This document shows positions 21,821-33,300 of a stretch of DNA of 64,000 bases, piece by piece. Under the pieces are notes generated by a model that ran no database searches, was not told the DNA's origin, and worked only from the letters and a program-made list of their open reading frames with translations. The stretch is from the NCBI GenBank assembly GCA_963845695.1, contig CAWJTQ010000017.1, positions 124,001 through 188,000 of the forward strand, in the 5' to 3' direction. This stretch comes from CAWJTV01 sp963845695. GTDB lineage: Bacteria; Planctomycetota; Planctomycetia; Isosphaerales; Isosphaeraceae. Positions within the stretch are counted from its first letter, which is position 1; each line of letters opens with the position of its first letter. A program made the position numbers and the translations under genes.

Positions 21821-24800
21821 CTATCGACTGGGTCCCAGGCCCCACACACCCCGCGGTGTAGCCACCAGGGCTCCGACGGGATCGAGTTTGAACGTCACGA
21901 AGCCTCTGGGTGTCGCCGAAAGCACCCCGGTGGGATCCCGGGGGGGCGGCTCGGCGAAGCTGGACGGAAAGAGGAACCTCTGCACCAACGCGCCGGTCTC
22001 GCGACGTCGCACGACCACGGGGATCGTTTCCATCTCGGCGCCGTCAGGCAGGCCAGTGTGGTTCGGATAGGCGATGACGTGATCGGCGGACAGCGCGATC
22101 GACCACCAGGAGTCCTCCGGCCCGGCCCACACGGATTTCCAGACCGTCGAACCGTCGGCCAGCGAGACGGCGAGGAGACTGACGATCGAACTCCAGCGGT
22201 AAATGCAGTAGAATCGCTGGTCGTCAAAGGCCAGGGCGCCGGGATACTGGCCCATGTCACCGGTTCCTACCTGGCACGACCACCGCTTGGCACCGGTCGC
22301 CGGATCGAGCCGGATCAGCGTGCGTCCTTCGTGCAGGACCAGGACACGCTCGGCGTCCCCGAACAACCTCGGCGGCCCGTTGACCGGCAGATCCTCGCTC
22401 TCGCGGTATTCCCAGACCGTGTGTCCGTGGTTCAGCTCGTATTTCTTGACCGTGCGGGGGTCGAGGACGACGAGGACCGAGTCGTCATCCACGGGAAGTG
22501 GAGGCCGTTCTAGCTGTTCGCTTTCGGCGAGGTTCGTCTTGGCTATCGGCTGTCCATCCTCGGTCCGGAGCACCAGCAACTGGTTGGGACGGTTAACCTG
22601 GAGCACGACGCGATCGGAGCCGATCCAGAGGTTGGGATTGATTTCGCCCGGCGGCGCCGAGAACGACCAGTCGAGGGCGCCTGTATCCCCGTCGAGCGCG
22701 ACCAGTTCGCTGTTGCCCCGGAGGCAGAAGACACGGTCCTTGACCAGTCGGAATTCATGGAGCACGTGATTGGGCCGGTCCTTGCGCTCCTCACCGGGAT
22801 CACCTGCGTCGGCGAAGGGATCGGGACGCGCAGATTCCTTACCAGTAGGATCGAGACCGAACCGCCATTGGACTGTCCCCTGGCTGAGGTCCAGGGCCAC
22901 GATCTGGTGGGGCGTGGCCGCGATCACCTTGTCGGCGAGATAACACGCCCAGACGGTGCGCGAACCGAGTTTGGCCGTCCAGCGCGCTGAGCCGTCGGAG
23001 GGGTCGAGGAACCGAAACGTGTCGCGCAGCTCAGCGCGATCCGACCAGCCTCCCGTGATGGAACGATGCCATCGATGCCCACGGCACGGATCGACCGCTC
23101 TGCCGGGGATTCCCAGTGCCATCTCCGGATCATCGGTCGCGGGATTGGCGGCTGCGGCCGATCGATGACCAGGCTCGCATACGGCGGCCGCGCAAGTTTC
23201 TCGGCCACGCGATCGGCAACCGTCGGGCCTGCGCCGCGATCCAGCCGAACCTTGGGAAACCGCGTCTGCAAGCTCAGGTAGGCATCTCGAGCGGCAACGT
23301 AGAGCTTCCGCGCGTCATACACTCGCGCCAACGACCAGATCGCTCGTGCCCGGCGCGTGTCGTCCTCGGCGAGAGCGAGCAGCCGTTTATAGGTGAGGGC
23401 CGCCTCGGACAGCCGACCCGACGACTCATATACGGCCCCTAACTCTTCCAGTGCATCCGGCATCACCAGCGCCACGGGATAATCGCGGCAGACTTCCCCA
23501 AGGACGTGGGGATCGCGCGCTCGCTTCCCGCGCTCGTAGAGCTCCTTCGCCTGGCGATCGAACACATCGTAAGCCTCGCGACCGTGGCGGCGCACAATCG
23601 CGCCCAGGCGATCGGTAATCATCAGGTCCGCCCGAATCGTCCGGTGCCCGTCCGCGGCGGAGACCGGCAACCCGCGCAGTTGTTCGTCCATCAAGATCTG
23701 TTCGAAGGCGTCCACGGCATCGCGAGGCCGGGACGCGTCGAGCAGGATATCGGCCAGAAGCAGCCGCGATTCGAGCCGATCCGGCTCCAGATGCGCATAC
23801 CCGGCTGCGGATCGGAGCCGGTCGATGGCCTGTTCCCAGCGGCGGTCGTGCCGTGACCGTCCCGCCAGACGCATCAGCAATTTGAACACGTGATCGCGCG
23901 CCGCGCTGGCCAGTGGAATGCCCTCGATCGACTCGTTCGGCTGAGCCTTGTCGATAGCCTGCTGATAAGAGTCCAGCGCCATCTCTTCCTGACCGGTCGC
24001 CTCGGCCGCTCGGGCCAGGCGGTAGTAATTCGAAGCCCGATCGGGAGTCCGGACGATCTCGTTGCGATAGCGCTGGATCAGCCGGCTGTTCTGGCAGAAC
24101 ACGACCATCCCGTCAGATTGGGCCACGATCAGGTAGCCGTCGCCCGCCACCAGGTTTCCGCCAGAAGTCTGGAAGGTCGCACGAAGCCTGATGGGTGGCT
24201 CGGTGGGAAGGCCGCTCTGCTGGTCGAGGATCTGGATCTCGGACAGGGTTGGCCAGTAGATCAGGTCGCCAGCCAGCAGACCGCGGCCGTAGCTCTGGAG
24301 AGACTTATTGCCGGAGTCGGGCCAGGTACCGAGCCGTTTTCCATTGCGCACGTCGAAGAGGAGCACGCGATCGCCCGTGACGACCAGCCGCCCCTTGGCA
24401 ACGCCCAGGATGTGCGCGAGCTTGACATCGTCGGAGATCGGCTCGGTCCTCCAGAGCAACCGGCCCGTCGCGGCGTCGAAGGCGAAGATCGCGTTGGCGT
24501 CGCTGGGCGCGACGATGACACGCCCTTCCTGGACTACCGCGGGGTTCAGATCGCGATCGCTGCCCTGGCTGATCTGGTTGCTCTCCTGGCGGGGATACGT
24601 CGCCACCCACCGCGTCGCACCGGTCTCGACATCGAGGGCCGCCAGCGAACCCAGGTTTGTCAAGTAATACAGGGTCGGCCCATCGAGTGTGAGTAGCCGA
24701 TGGTGATAGTCTCCGCTCACCGTCCCGGTCCAGGCCATCGGCATCCCGAACCCGGGGAATTGATCCGGTTCCGGCCGGGCGGTCCCCAGGTATCGAACCC

Positions 24801-26356
24801 ATCGCTTCGACCCCGTATCGGCGTCGAAGCATGCGACATAGGTGAGCGTCTCCTGGCTGCGGTCCGTCACCGCGACGCAAACATTGCGCGCATCCGCGAC
24901 CGGGGTCCCCTCGAAGTTGACCGTCTGGCGATTCCCCTGATGATGGGGGAGATCCAAGTTGTTGGATTTCACTTCCCAGAGGAGCTTGCCCTGCGTGTTC
25001 CAGTCGAGGGCGACAATGGAACTCGTACCCGTCTCGCTCATGGTGAAGCCACCCCGGATCCTCATAGGATAGGGGGCGCTCATGACTCCCATTCGAGCAT
25101 AGATCCGATGGCCCACGGCCGTGAGCGTATAACGGGGAATGGACGCGAGCGCGCCGGGATGCCTGGACGACGCTGGCACCGTTATCCGGGTCGAACTTCC
25201 AGGCCGGACTCACCAGACGGGTCTCAGCTCCGTCCAGGTTGCCCGGTCGGTCGCTCAGGCCGTAGGCCACGACCCGCGTCCCGTCGGCGACGACCACCTG
25301 ATCGCCCAGGACGATCGGGTGGAAGGCCAGCAGTCGCTCGGGCGCGGACTGGATGGCCGAGGTAGCGGCCCGCGAAGCGAACCCTGTCGGCATCCGCTCC
25401 GTCGAGATCTTCTCCAGTTCGACTCGCCACTGAATCTGGCCGACGTCGATCGGGCCGGGCGCAACCCGTGTTCGCTTCAGAGAGCCGGCGAAGGTTGGCC
25501 AGCGGCTGTCGGGCTGGCCCGGCGGCTCGAGATGGTCGGCAGCCAGAGCCTCGGCCAAGATCGTCGCATAAGGCCCGGTCCGCCCGGCCAACTTCCCGGT
25601 CGCGCCAGGATACCGATGAGCGTAGGCTTCCAGGTCCGCCGGGGTCGGCGGGTTCTCATCCGCGGCCCGGCAGAGCCACTTCTTGGCCGCGACAGCAGCC
25701 AGGTCGATCGACGGATCGGGGTGGATCAAGACATGAGGGTCGGCGGGGCGATCCGCGACCAGGTGTCCATACATTGCCAGCGCCTCGGCGAACCGTCCCT
25801 CCTGGAACGCCAGGTCGCCCAGCAACTCGAGGGCGTCATCCCCCCAGGAGCTACAGAACGTCTCTTCGACAACCCGGCGCAAGCGACTCAGGTCCCGGTC
25901 GGCCGCGCCCTGACGATACCAACGTTCCGCCAGACTATCGACGCGGTTGCGGTAGATCTGTCGCGCTTCGACCGGCAACTGGGCCAGACAGCGGTGGCAG
26001 AATTCCCGGTCGTCAACAAACAAAATGAATTCGCCCGAAGCATCGAGACCGGGTTCGTTTTTCGGGAGCTTCGCGACCTTGTCGCCATATTTCTCGATCA
26101 CCCGCTGGTAGATGTCGATCGCCTCGGACCACTGGCCTTCCCGCACATGGGCGGCGGCATTTCGCAGCGACCGTTCCGCGTCATCGCTTGAGTCGGGAGT
26201 AAACTGGGACGCGTTCCGCCCTGGACTCTGGGCGCGGACAGCTCCACCGCCCAGGATCATCACCAGAGCGCCAACGAGTAGGCTGGCGCCCCAGAGTGGC
26301 ATCTCACGGCCCGTTCGTCCGGGATGACCGATCCAACGCGATCGGAACCCGCCCAT
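21821..26356 (-). CDS. exported TPR and PQQ-type beta-propeller protein, two apparent frameshifts
   Basis: Reconstructed as about 1511 residues. ATG at 26356 follows GGAGG by four bases, and a signal peptide comes next (PLWGASLLVGALVMILGGGAVRAQS). An N-terminal TPR part (WSEAIDIYQRVIEKYGD, GDLAFQEGRFAEALAMYGHL) leads to PQQ-propeller repeats: GSLAALDVETGATRW, IFAFDAATGRLLWRTE. A second TPR block is present (LARAAEATGQEEMALDSYQQAID), then more PQQ blades (LVALDGDTGALDWSF, LIRLDPATGAKRW). Frame changes near 25178 and 23058 split it into three pieces; one +1 and one -1 leave the total a multiple of three. Such proteins bind PQQ only in some families; here a structural propeller is as likely. 158 bases upstream of MoxR, so possibly in the same regulon. 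Confidence 0.82.
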
Positions 26357-27291
26357 GTCCTCCCCCTCCCCGCTCCGACGTCCCCAATGCGGGGTCGGCC
26401 GAGCCCGTGATCCACACACTCCGATGGGGAACCCGTACGATGGTGCGACTGGCCCGGCAACAGGGAAGCTCATCCGGTTCAAGCTTCTTAGCCCGATTTC
26501 GAGACCTCGGACGTTTGGAAAAGACCGAACTACCTGCTTGCCGGAGTCATCATGCTGTCGAGCTCCGTTCTTGGAGTCAGGACCGACCATCGTCCCGATG
26601 GAGGATCGTCATGTGCTCCCGAGTGTCGGAGCTCCAGGATTAGGAGTGACTTGACGTGCCCGAGACCTCGCCAGGATTCCTCATCCCTTCTTCAATTGGA
26701 CACTAAGACGTCTCGTTCCTGCAAGGCAAATCTAATACCAATCTGCGAACCTTCCCGAATCGCCCGAACCCCACCGGCGGTTGACCACGTGTGCTTCGAG
26801 TGCCCGCAGGGGTCCCATCACACCAGGCGCCTCTTCCATCCCAACTGAGCGACATCCGCTCAGGAGTCGGCCCCTCCATTGAGGATTCTAAGGCGCTGGG
26901 TCCTTGCCGGCCATCAGGATTTTCAAATCTTCCCAGCCCAGATATCTCGGCTGCCTAGAAAACGGGCAGTCGGTGTGCCGACCGATGCTCGGTCGGAACG
27001 TCGCGTCGCTCCATACCGCAGAATCCGCAGAGTCCCCACCATCGCTAAAACCGCAAGTGAGGAGAGAATCCGCGATTCCGAATTCTGGAACGATCCCTCA
27101 AGAATCCGGAATGTTCCTCATACCCGAGCGCGATCCTTCGAAACGATGACCGGGCCGTGTCGAGGGTGACGTCGAAACGATCGCTGGGACCTGGTGGTGC
27201 TGGGCCGATCAACCGAGAGACGCGTATTCCCGCCACGGTCGCTTATCGTGGAAGAGCGCATGCGGGAATTCCACCTGGGGGGCGAGTCGCT
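26357..27291. other. 935-base region without a recognisable gene
   Basis: No frame on either strand has both a plausible start and a recognisable product. The only structure I see is a short perfect hairpin at about 26978-26997 (CCGACCGA, three-base loop, TCGGTCGG). Base composition drops slightly in GC compared with the flanking genes. The promoter of the large TPR/PQQ gene should be at its left end, but I could not identify -35/-10 boxes with confidence. Confidence 0.5.
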
Positions 27292-27546
27292 TCAGGTTCG
27301 ATTCTGGATCACGTAGCCCGCATAAAAAACAAGAGCTCCGCCACCGGCGATGAGTAGCGATTGACCCAGGCCGACGCGGCCGACCAGCTCGGATGCGATG
27401 CCGAAAGGGAGGATCAGGAGACCAACGAATTGGAGTAGTTGACCGATGCGATAGCGTCCAACCCGATTAATAGGTCCCTCCTCACGCGCAGCCTTGGCCT
27501 GGGAAGATCGTCGGCGTTTCTTGCTCCCAGCGCGATCCTTGGACAC
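27292..27546 (-). CDS. small two-helix membrane protein, function unknown
   Basis: 84 residues from a GTG; the upstream signal is weak (AGGG). The first ~30 residues are strongly basic (KKRRRSSQAKAAREEG), suggesting a cytoplasmic N-terminus. Two hydrophobic helices follow: IGQLLQFVGLLILPFGIASEL and GQSLLIAGGGALVFYAGYVI, ending QNRT. Composition and hydrophobicity pattern look like a real small inner-membrane protein and not a shadow frame. I do not recognise the family. Flanked by the gene-free region upstream and by the palindromic element downstream, so it appears monocistronic. Confidence 0.6.
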   Translation of the reverse strand: MSKDRAGSKKRRRSSQAKAAREEGPINRVGRYRIGQLLQFVGLLILPFGIASELVGRVGLGQSLLIAGGGALVFYAGYVIQNRT

Positions 27547-27653
27547 AGGCGAACCCTAAACCGATACTTGGGCCAATAGGACGCAGATCGGGCCGCAGAA
27601 GCCCCCTATTCGTCGCCGTGCACGCCAGGCTCGGTTGCTTGGAATCGGCCTCT

Positions 27654-27879
27654 CAGTCCGGAAAGGCCGATCTGAGCCCCGAATGGGGCGGTATCGTAAA
27701 GTTCGGGGCGTGAGCTCCGAGTTGCGACCACGGCATCAATCTCTCCGTCCGCCCGCCCCAAGACCCGGCCGCGCCAGGTCTTGGGGCGGGCGGACGAAGA
27801 GGGAATCGTTGGTGTCCCACCATCTCGGGGCTCACGCCCCGAGCTTTACGATACCGTCTCTTCGAGACTTTCCGGACAG
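27654..27879. repeat. 226-bp palindromic element with terminal inverted repeats
   Basis: Ends are CAGTCCGGAAAG at 27654 and its imperfect complement CTTTCCGGACAG at the right (11 of 12). Nested inside are arms 27689-27721 and 27824-27856 (31 of 33 bases pair) and a perfect 18-base central stem, 27747-27764 with 27778-27795, around a 13-base loop. No coding capacity. It begins four bases after the stop of the cupredoxin-like gene at 27883, so it would form a large hairpin at the 3' end of that transcript. Resembles a MITE-like or REP-like element. No transposase is nearby. Confidence 0.85.
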
Positions 27880-27882
27880 TCT

Positions 27883-28737
27883 CTAACTGCCCGACTTGAC
27901 CGTGAATTTGATCTCGCCCACGTCCGTCACCTTCCCGGCCTGGACTTCGACCGGCATTCCGCGGCCCATTCCGGGATTGGCAAATCCGCTGTTCGGTAAC
28001 CGGACGATGAGGTTCTGGGTCCCGGGAGGAACTCCCTTGATCTCGAAGGTGCCATCGGCGGCTGTGGTGGTGAAGAACGGATGGTCGAAGACCATGACAT
28101 AGGCTGTCATCCACGAATGGATATCACATTTCATCGTGATGGGATGACGCTCGGCGACCAGCTTCACCTCAAGCGTTCCCCCCGGTGCGAGCGTTTGGTT
28201 CTTGCCCTCGTTGGTGAACGCGGTGATCCGCACATTGTGGTTGATCATGGGATCGCTCGCCTTGATGACCAGGGTCTGATCCTGATGCATCGGCAAGAGG
28301 AAAGGCTGGAACTCACAGTTCAACTGGTCCAGCTCGACCTTCGGATGCGCGGCGATCAAGTCTTTGACGGCTTTGGGGTTGCCCCCCTTCGGTCGAAGGA
28401 GATAGGCGAATGCGTATGCCACGCCCTTGGTCTTGGGATCGACGACCAGGTCGCGTGACAGGATCGCCTTGTTCTTCGCGCAGACGTCGGGATTAGTCGC
28501 CGCCTTCCCGACGGGTTGCAGAACGACGGGCGGCGGAACCTGGTCGCTACCCCAGACCAGCCGGCCCTTGATGGTTCCGAACTGCCCCTGACCCAGGAGA
28601 CTTGCCGCAACGACTCCGACCGTGGGAGGTGCGGCGGTCGCGGGAATCGGCAGGCCGAGTGTCAGTAGCACGCCCAGACCGAGCAGAGCTCGCGTCGGGA
28701 CAGACCGGATGTGGATATTCTGTTCTGTCTGTATCAT
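27883..28737 (-). CDS. exported cupredoxin-like protein with carboxypeptidase-regulatory-like fold
   Basis: About 284 residues from the ATG at 28737; an ATG 12 codons upstream is possible. A signal peptide (LLGLGVLLTLGLPIPATAAP) is followed by GTIKGRLVWGSDQVPPP, then a plastocyanin-like part. Candidate copper ligands are His in INHNVRITAF and Cys/His/Met in MKCDIHSWM. The stretch TAYVMVFDHPFFTTT, GTFEIKGVPPGTQNLIV is a carboxypeptidase-regulatory/transthyretin-like end. It is a paralog of the lipoprotein upstream, sharing KGVxxAFxY, LAPGGxxE and C-x-I-H-x-W-M. Because it sits behind a cytochrome bc-type cluster, a periplasmic electron-carrier role is plausible (inference). Flanked by palindromes on both sides. 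Frame intact. Confidence 0.75.
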   Translation of the reverse strand: MIQTEQNIHIRSVPTRALLGLGVLLTLGLPIPATAAPPTVGVVAASLLGQGQFGTIKGRLVWGSDQVPPPVVLQPVGKAATNPDVCAKNKAILSRDLVVDPKTKGVAYAFAYLLRPKGGNPKAVKDLIAAHPKVELDQLNCEFQPFLLPMHQDQTLVIKASDPMINHNVRITAFTNEGKNQTLAPGGTLEVKLVAERHPITMKCDIHSWMTAYVMVFDHPFFTTTAADGTFEIKGVPPGTQNLIVRLPNSGFANPGMGRGMPVEVQAGKVTDVGEIKFTVKSGS

Positions 28738-28842
28738 CTCATCCGAACCTCGGGTGGAGTGATTCGTGTTCATCGCACTGGGGTTAGGGTCCACCTGCGG
28801 ACGATCTCTGCGTCGTGCGCGCATCTTCAGGTTGGAAGGGTC

Positions 28843-28924
28843 TCACGCGGAGACGCGGAGTCCGAATCAGACGGCCGCGAATCCGCTTGGGATTGATGAG
28901 GGGTTTCTCCGCGTCTCCGCGTGA
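28843..28924. repeat. palindrome with perfect 18-bp arms
   Basis: Arms TCACGCGGAGACGCGGAG (28843-28860) and its exact complement (28907-28924) enclose a 46-base loop. It lies between the two cupredoxin-like genes. It could form a hairpin in the intergenic mRNA. There is no downstream T-run on the minus strand, so it does not look like a classical intrinsic terminator. Confidence 0.8.
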
Positions 28925-29083
28925 AATCCGGTTGTGGACGACTGCGATTGCGGCCCGTTCACAGAAACTACCCGACATGCCGGCGAAGCCCGGGGAGGGC
29001 GTTGCCGGCACGATGGGTTTGACTGGGTTTCTCAAGGTCGGTGCGGAAAGTCGCCGATCCCCACCGGCTCATGGTGAGAGATG

Positions 29084-30007
29084 TCAACTCTCTGGCTTGA
29101 CCTTGCTGATCGTGAACTCCTTGGTCGTGTCTTCTTTCGCCGTGATGTTCACGTCCTCGCCAGAGCCGGGCGTCACGAAACCGGCGGCTTCCTGCCAGAC
29201 GACGACCTTCTGGGTTCCGGCCGGAACGTTCTTGATCTCGTAGTTCCCCTTGTCGTCGGTGACCGCGTAATAGGGATGGTCGAGCACCATCCAGTAGGCC
29301 GTCATCCAGGGATGAATACTGCAACTGACGAGCCCGGGGCTCCGCTCCGGCGAGTCGGGTTTGATTTCCTTACTACCGCCCGGCGCGAGCGATTCATTAG
29401 TCTGGAGGGCCTTGAGTCCAAAATTCACATTATGGCTGGTGGCGTCGCTCGACTTGACCTCGACGGTCTGGCCCACCATGACGGCCAGGGCATGGGGGAT
29501 GAACACGCAGCCCTTCTGGTCGAAGGCGGGCTTGAGCGCAGCGACCGCTTTCTTGGCGTCCTCGTTGACCGCGGTGGGCCGCTGGATGTAAACGAAGGCG
29601 TTCTTGACCCCCTTGGTGGCCGAGTCCACGACGAGCCGTTCCGCCAGGATCGGGCCGGTCTTGGCACAGATCGTCGGGTCCTTCGCAGCCTTCCCCTGCT
29701 CCTGCAAGACCTTGACCTCCGGAGGTGTGCCGCCCAGGACAACCTTGCCCTTGAGTGTGCCCCACCCTTCGGCCTTGATTGGGGACGTCGGTGCGGTTGC
29801 CCCTGAGCCGGTGCTCTTGGTCGTACCATCTGCGGTGGCAGCCGTAGGGGCCGAGGATTTCGAGCTCAAGTTGACGTTCGGCTCGGGGACGACGACCCCG
29901 TCATCGACGTTGCCTCCCCCGCCACCGCACCCCACCAGGACGACCGACAGCGTCGCCAGGAGGCCGAGGGCGAGTAAGGCCGGTTTGCGGATCCCACGAA
30001 TCATCAT
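29084..30007 (-). CDS. cupredoxin-like lipoprotein
   Basis: 307 residues from the ATG at 30007, with GGAG ten bases upstream. A lipoprotein signal peptide ends in a lipobox (SVVLVGC, then a Gly run), so the protein is probably anchored to a membrane facing the periplasm. A Ser/Thr/Ala linker precedes GTLKGKVVLGGTPPEVKVL. The cupredoxin-like region follows: SHNVNFGLKA, then VSCSIHPWMTAYWMVLDHP with candidate Cys, His and Met ligands. It ends YEIKNVPAGTQKVVVWQEAAG, typical of methylamine-utilisation/carboxypeptidase-regulatory-like folds. Located directly behind the multiheme cytochrome gene. It may pass electrons to or from that complex (inference). Frame intact. Confidence 0.8.
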   Translation of the reverse strand: MMIRGIRKPALLALGLLATLSVVLVGCGGGGGNVDDGVVVPEPNVNLSSKSSAPTAATADGTTKSTGSGATAPTSPIKAEGWGTLKGKVVLGGTPPEVKVLQEQGKAAKDPTICAKTGPILAERLVVDSATKGVKNAFVYIQRPTAVNEDAKKAVAALKPAFDQKGCVFIPHALAVMVGQTVEVKSSDATSHNVNFGLKALQTNESLAPGGSKEIKPDSPERSPGLVSCSIHPWMTAYWMVLDHPYYAVTDDKGNYEIKNVPAGTQKVVVWQEAAGFVTPGSGEDVNITAKEDTTKEFTISKVKPES

Positions 30008-30234
30008 CGCGTCAATCTCCAGTTGCAGATCCCGATCGATCGCCGCTGGGATCCAGGCGAAGGATACTTGGCCATTCGTGATCCAGCCTGTTCCCGAGTG
30101 GGCGACGCCGCGGCTTCTGTCATCAGAACAAACACTCAGATCTTCTGCAAGATGCACAACACCGGACCGATACACCTGTCCTGGCAATCAGCCGGCCGGA
30201 ATCGGCTAGAGCGCCTCACGCTTGGGTTCTGCAC

Positions 30235-30305
30235 ACGAGCCCGAAGCGCGAGCGAGTGAATGGATCATTCCCACCGGAATTCACTCGCTGGCGCTTCGGG
30301 CTCGT
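30235..30305. repeat. REP-like palindrome, type 1
   Basis: Arms 30235-30260 and 30280-30305 pair over 26 bases with one mismatch (ACGAGCCCGAAGCGC... against ...GCGCTTCGGGCTCGT) around a 19-base loop. It lies between the multiheme cytochrome stop and the lipoprotein start. The core ACGAGCCCG/CGGGCTCGT recurs at 34213-34289, so this is a dispersed repeat and not a one-off hairpin. Confidence 0.88.
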
Positions 30306-30352
30306 ATCCCATTGATGTAATCCTCGTGTGTGTCAACTAACCGTTAAGCGCT

Positions 30353-33300
30353 CTAGGGCGATGCACTGGTAGGTTTGGGAGCCGATCCGCCGGTCGGCGG
30401 AGGGCTCGTGTTGTTGCTGCTGGCGAGCTGAAGCTCGATGGCGTTGACGTAGTTCAGCAGCGTGTCGCGGACCGCCCGGACCATGGCAATCGGCTGATTC
30501 TCGAAGGACTTGGGGACCGGGATCGCCAGACGCGCCATGCGGCACGATATTCTGCGGCATCGCCGTGTAAGGAATGAGGCGGCGTGGGTTGGCAATCCAG
30601 GTCTCCAGGAACTCGGGCCGGAACCGGGTCGCAACCTGCCGGAGGTCCGGCCCGTTGACCACGGCCGCGCCGCCGGTCGGCTTGAACTGTCCAATCGCAT
30701 GACACTGGAGACAGGGGGACGCTTTGCCCGTCATGATCTCCCAGCCAGCGGTCAGGTAATGGGCGTGTGCCTTCTCGCGCTGCTCCAGATAGGTGGGTGT
30801 CCGCTCGACGATGATCGGGTAGGGGAACTCAGCTCGATCGCGAGCGGCGAAGTAGTTGGCCAGTTCCTCGGTCTCCTTGGAGGAATCCCGGTCGGTTTTC
30901 CCGTAATGGAACCGCGGCATTCGCAACTGGACCGCGGGCCGGATCGCATACGGATCCTTCAAGAAGGCGGTGAGCCAGGGTGTCTGCACCTTGTTCCCCT
31001 CGCGGAGGAGCGGTGGAGGGAGCCGGTTCCAGTAGGGTTTCGAAGGGTGTCCCGGTCCGGTCCGATTGGGAGGTCGCGTACAGGAAGGCGAAGCCGCCCC
31101 CATTCCCTTCCGTCTTCTCGACCTTGGTCCGGTCGATCGCGAGGTTGTCGCCAATATTGAAGGTGTAGCCGCGGATGGTGACGGGTTTCCAGAGCTGCAC
31201 GGTCAGCTCATTCTCGAACAGGCCGGTGGGCATCCCCTCGATCGTGATCGCCGACCCGCTGTCCGGGCCGATCCCCAGCTCGCTCTCGATCTCGTGATTC
31301 CCCAGCTTCTTCTTGGGATCGTAAGTGAGACCGGGATAGAGCTCAGTCAGAAAGTCGTTGGCCCGGTTGCCGTAGGAGGTGCGCAGGTTCGCCCGGAAGT
31401 CCGTGAAGGCCTCAGCCACCTTGACGCCCGCCGGAATGGTGAAGGTGGGCATCTCCAGGACATGGCAGCCCGTGCAGTTATGACGATTCAAGACCTTGGC
31501 GCCGAGGGCGAGCGCGTTCTGGGCAGGCGAGTAATGCGCCTTGGGCAAATAGCGGGCGGCGACACGCTCGCCGGTCAGCCCGAGGACGAAGGTCATGACC
31601 TCCTCGACGGCGGCCGTGTCATCGGCCCAGGCGAACTGAGGCATCCGGAGCCGATCATCCCAGGCCTTGTACTTCTCGCTCTTTTTCAGGTAATCGTAGC
31701 TTCGCGGACGGTGCAGCTTCTCGAAGAGGAAGCCCATTCGCGACTCGTGGGTCACCTCTTTCTGATAGATATACGGGGTGCCGTCGCGCGTCTTGTCCGC
31801 GTCTTCATCCTGGTCTTCCAGGTACTCGCGAATGTGCCCGTAATCGAGCCGCGCGGGACTCTTAATGCCCCAGTCGCTGAGCGCGGTGCCGATCGGCTTG
31901 GCGGTCTCGAAGCCTGGGATCGTGTGACAGCCGAAGCAGCCCAGCCGGGAGATCGTCCGCTCGCCCAGGTAGAACAGCTTCTCCGGCATCCCGAGCTCTT
32001 TCGTGACGTATTCGTTGACCTCGACCAGCGACTTGGCCACCGTCTTGCCGTCGGGTTTCTTGAAGCCTCCGCTCTTGGCAACGTAATGCTTGACCAGTTC
32101 GTCGACGGCGACCTTCACTTCCTTGGCGTCCACGCCGGGAACCTCGACCGAGACCGGCCACTGGCCCGGCACCGAGATGATCCAGCTCGCGATGTCGGCC
32201 GCGTCCTCAAGCGAGAGCTGAAGATTGGGCATCAGGCTCTTGGGATGATAGTTCTCCGGAGCGTGAATCCAGTTCGTCAACCATTTCAGACCCTGAGGCT
32301 TGGACTGGAACTTGGCCGCGATGTTCGACAGGTTCGGGCCGAAATTCGCCATCGCGTCGGTGCGGACCGTGGCCGGGAAGTTCTTGGGATCGTAGGTCGC
32401 GGCGACATCGAGCTTGGGTACCTTGGCTCCGGCTTTTTCGGTGAAATAGTCGGGATTGGCATCCCGCCGATCGGCTTGCTGAAGGTCGCCCACCTGGTAG
32501 GGCCGATGCTGGTGGCAGGCCATGCAGCCCTTCTGGAGGAACAGCTCCTTCCCCTTGTCCGGGTCGGTCTTGGCCGGCGGGTTGACGAAACCGGCGGGCT
32601 CGGTGCTCTTGGTAAAGAGGTAATGAGCGATCGCGTTGGCCTCGGCGTAATTCTTGGGCCAATCTTCGACGGCACCGTTGTTGGTCAAGCCGTAGAACCG
32701 GGGCATTCGCGAATCGGGCCGGAAGCCGTGCGGGTCGATGATCCACTTGAGGATCCACTCCTTCGAGACCTTGGACCCGACATGCGAGAGGTTCGGTCCG
32801 ACCTGCGGCTCCTCGCTCAGGTCCGGTCCGATGGCGCCCTCGCCCCCGATGGCGTGACAGCCGGTGCAGCCGTACTTGACGATCCGCTGATAGCCCGCCT
32901 GGAGCTTCTTGGCCTGGGGAATGTCGGTGACTTCGTGGTGGCACTTCACGCAACTCGACTCGACGAACCGCTTGGGAAGCATCGGGAAGTCCCACATGTG
33001 GAACGCATGCCACCCATATTCTTCGTGCCACGTGTTCCCTTCCTTGAGGGTGTCGGGAGTGTGCGACGCGAAGGTGAAGTCCGTGCCCGACCCCTGGCCG
33101 CCATGGCAGATGGTGCAGCCGAAGCTATTGATCGGGTGGGGGCCGTTGCCGTCGAGGTAGAGACCGGCGGTCACGAGCTTGCCCTTGGGATCGATGGTCG
33201 TCGCGCCCGAGGTCAGCATGGGGTGGGATGCGAAGACTGGCTTCATCGGCTCGCCGCCGGCCGCCCTGTCATAGCCGAGCCGGTCGATACCCTGGTGGCA

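Noticed and set aside
27230..27305. Possible tRNA because of a T-loop-like GGTTCGATTCTGG
   Set aside because: No acceptor stem, D-arm or anticodon arm can be drawn at the required distances, and the segment overlaps the end of the small membrane-protein gene.
27653..28114. 153-codon frame through the palindromic element and into the cupredoxin gene
   Set aside because: It shifts frame within the cupredoxin coding sequence and its remainder merely translates the palindrome.
30353..31154. A stand-alone monoheme cytochrome gene at the end of the octaheme gene
   Set aside because: No start with a ribosome binding site, and the sequence before it is the same gene in a shifted frame. Treated as the C-terminus of the octaheme protein.
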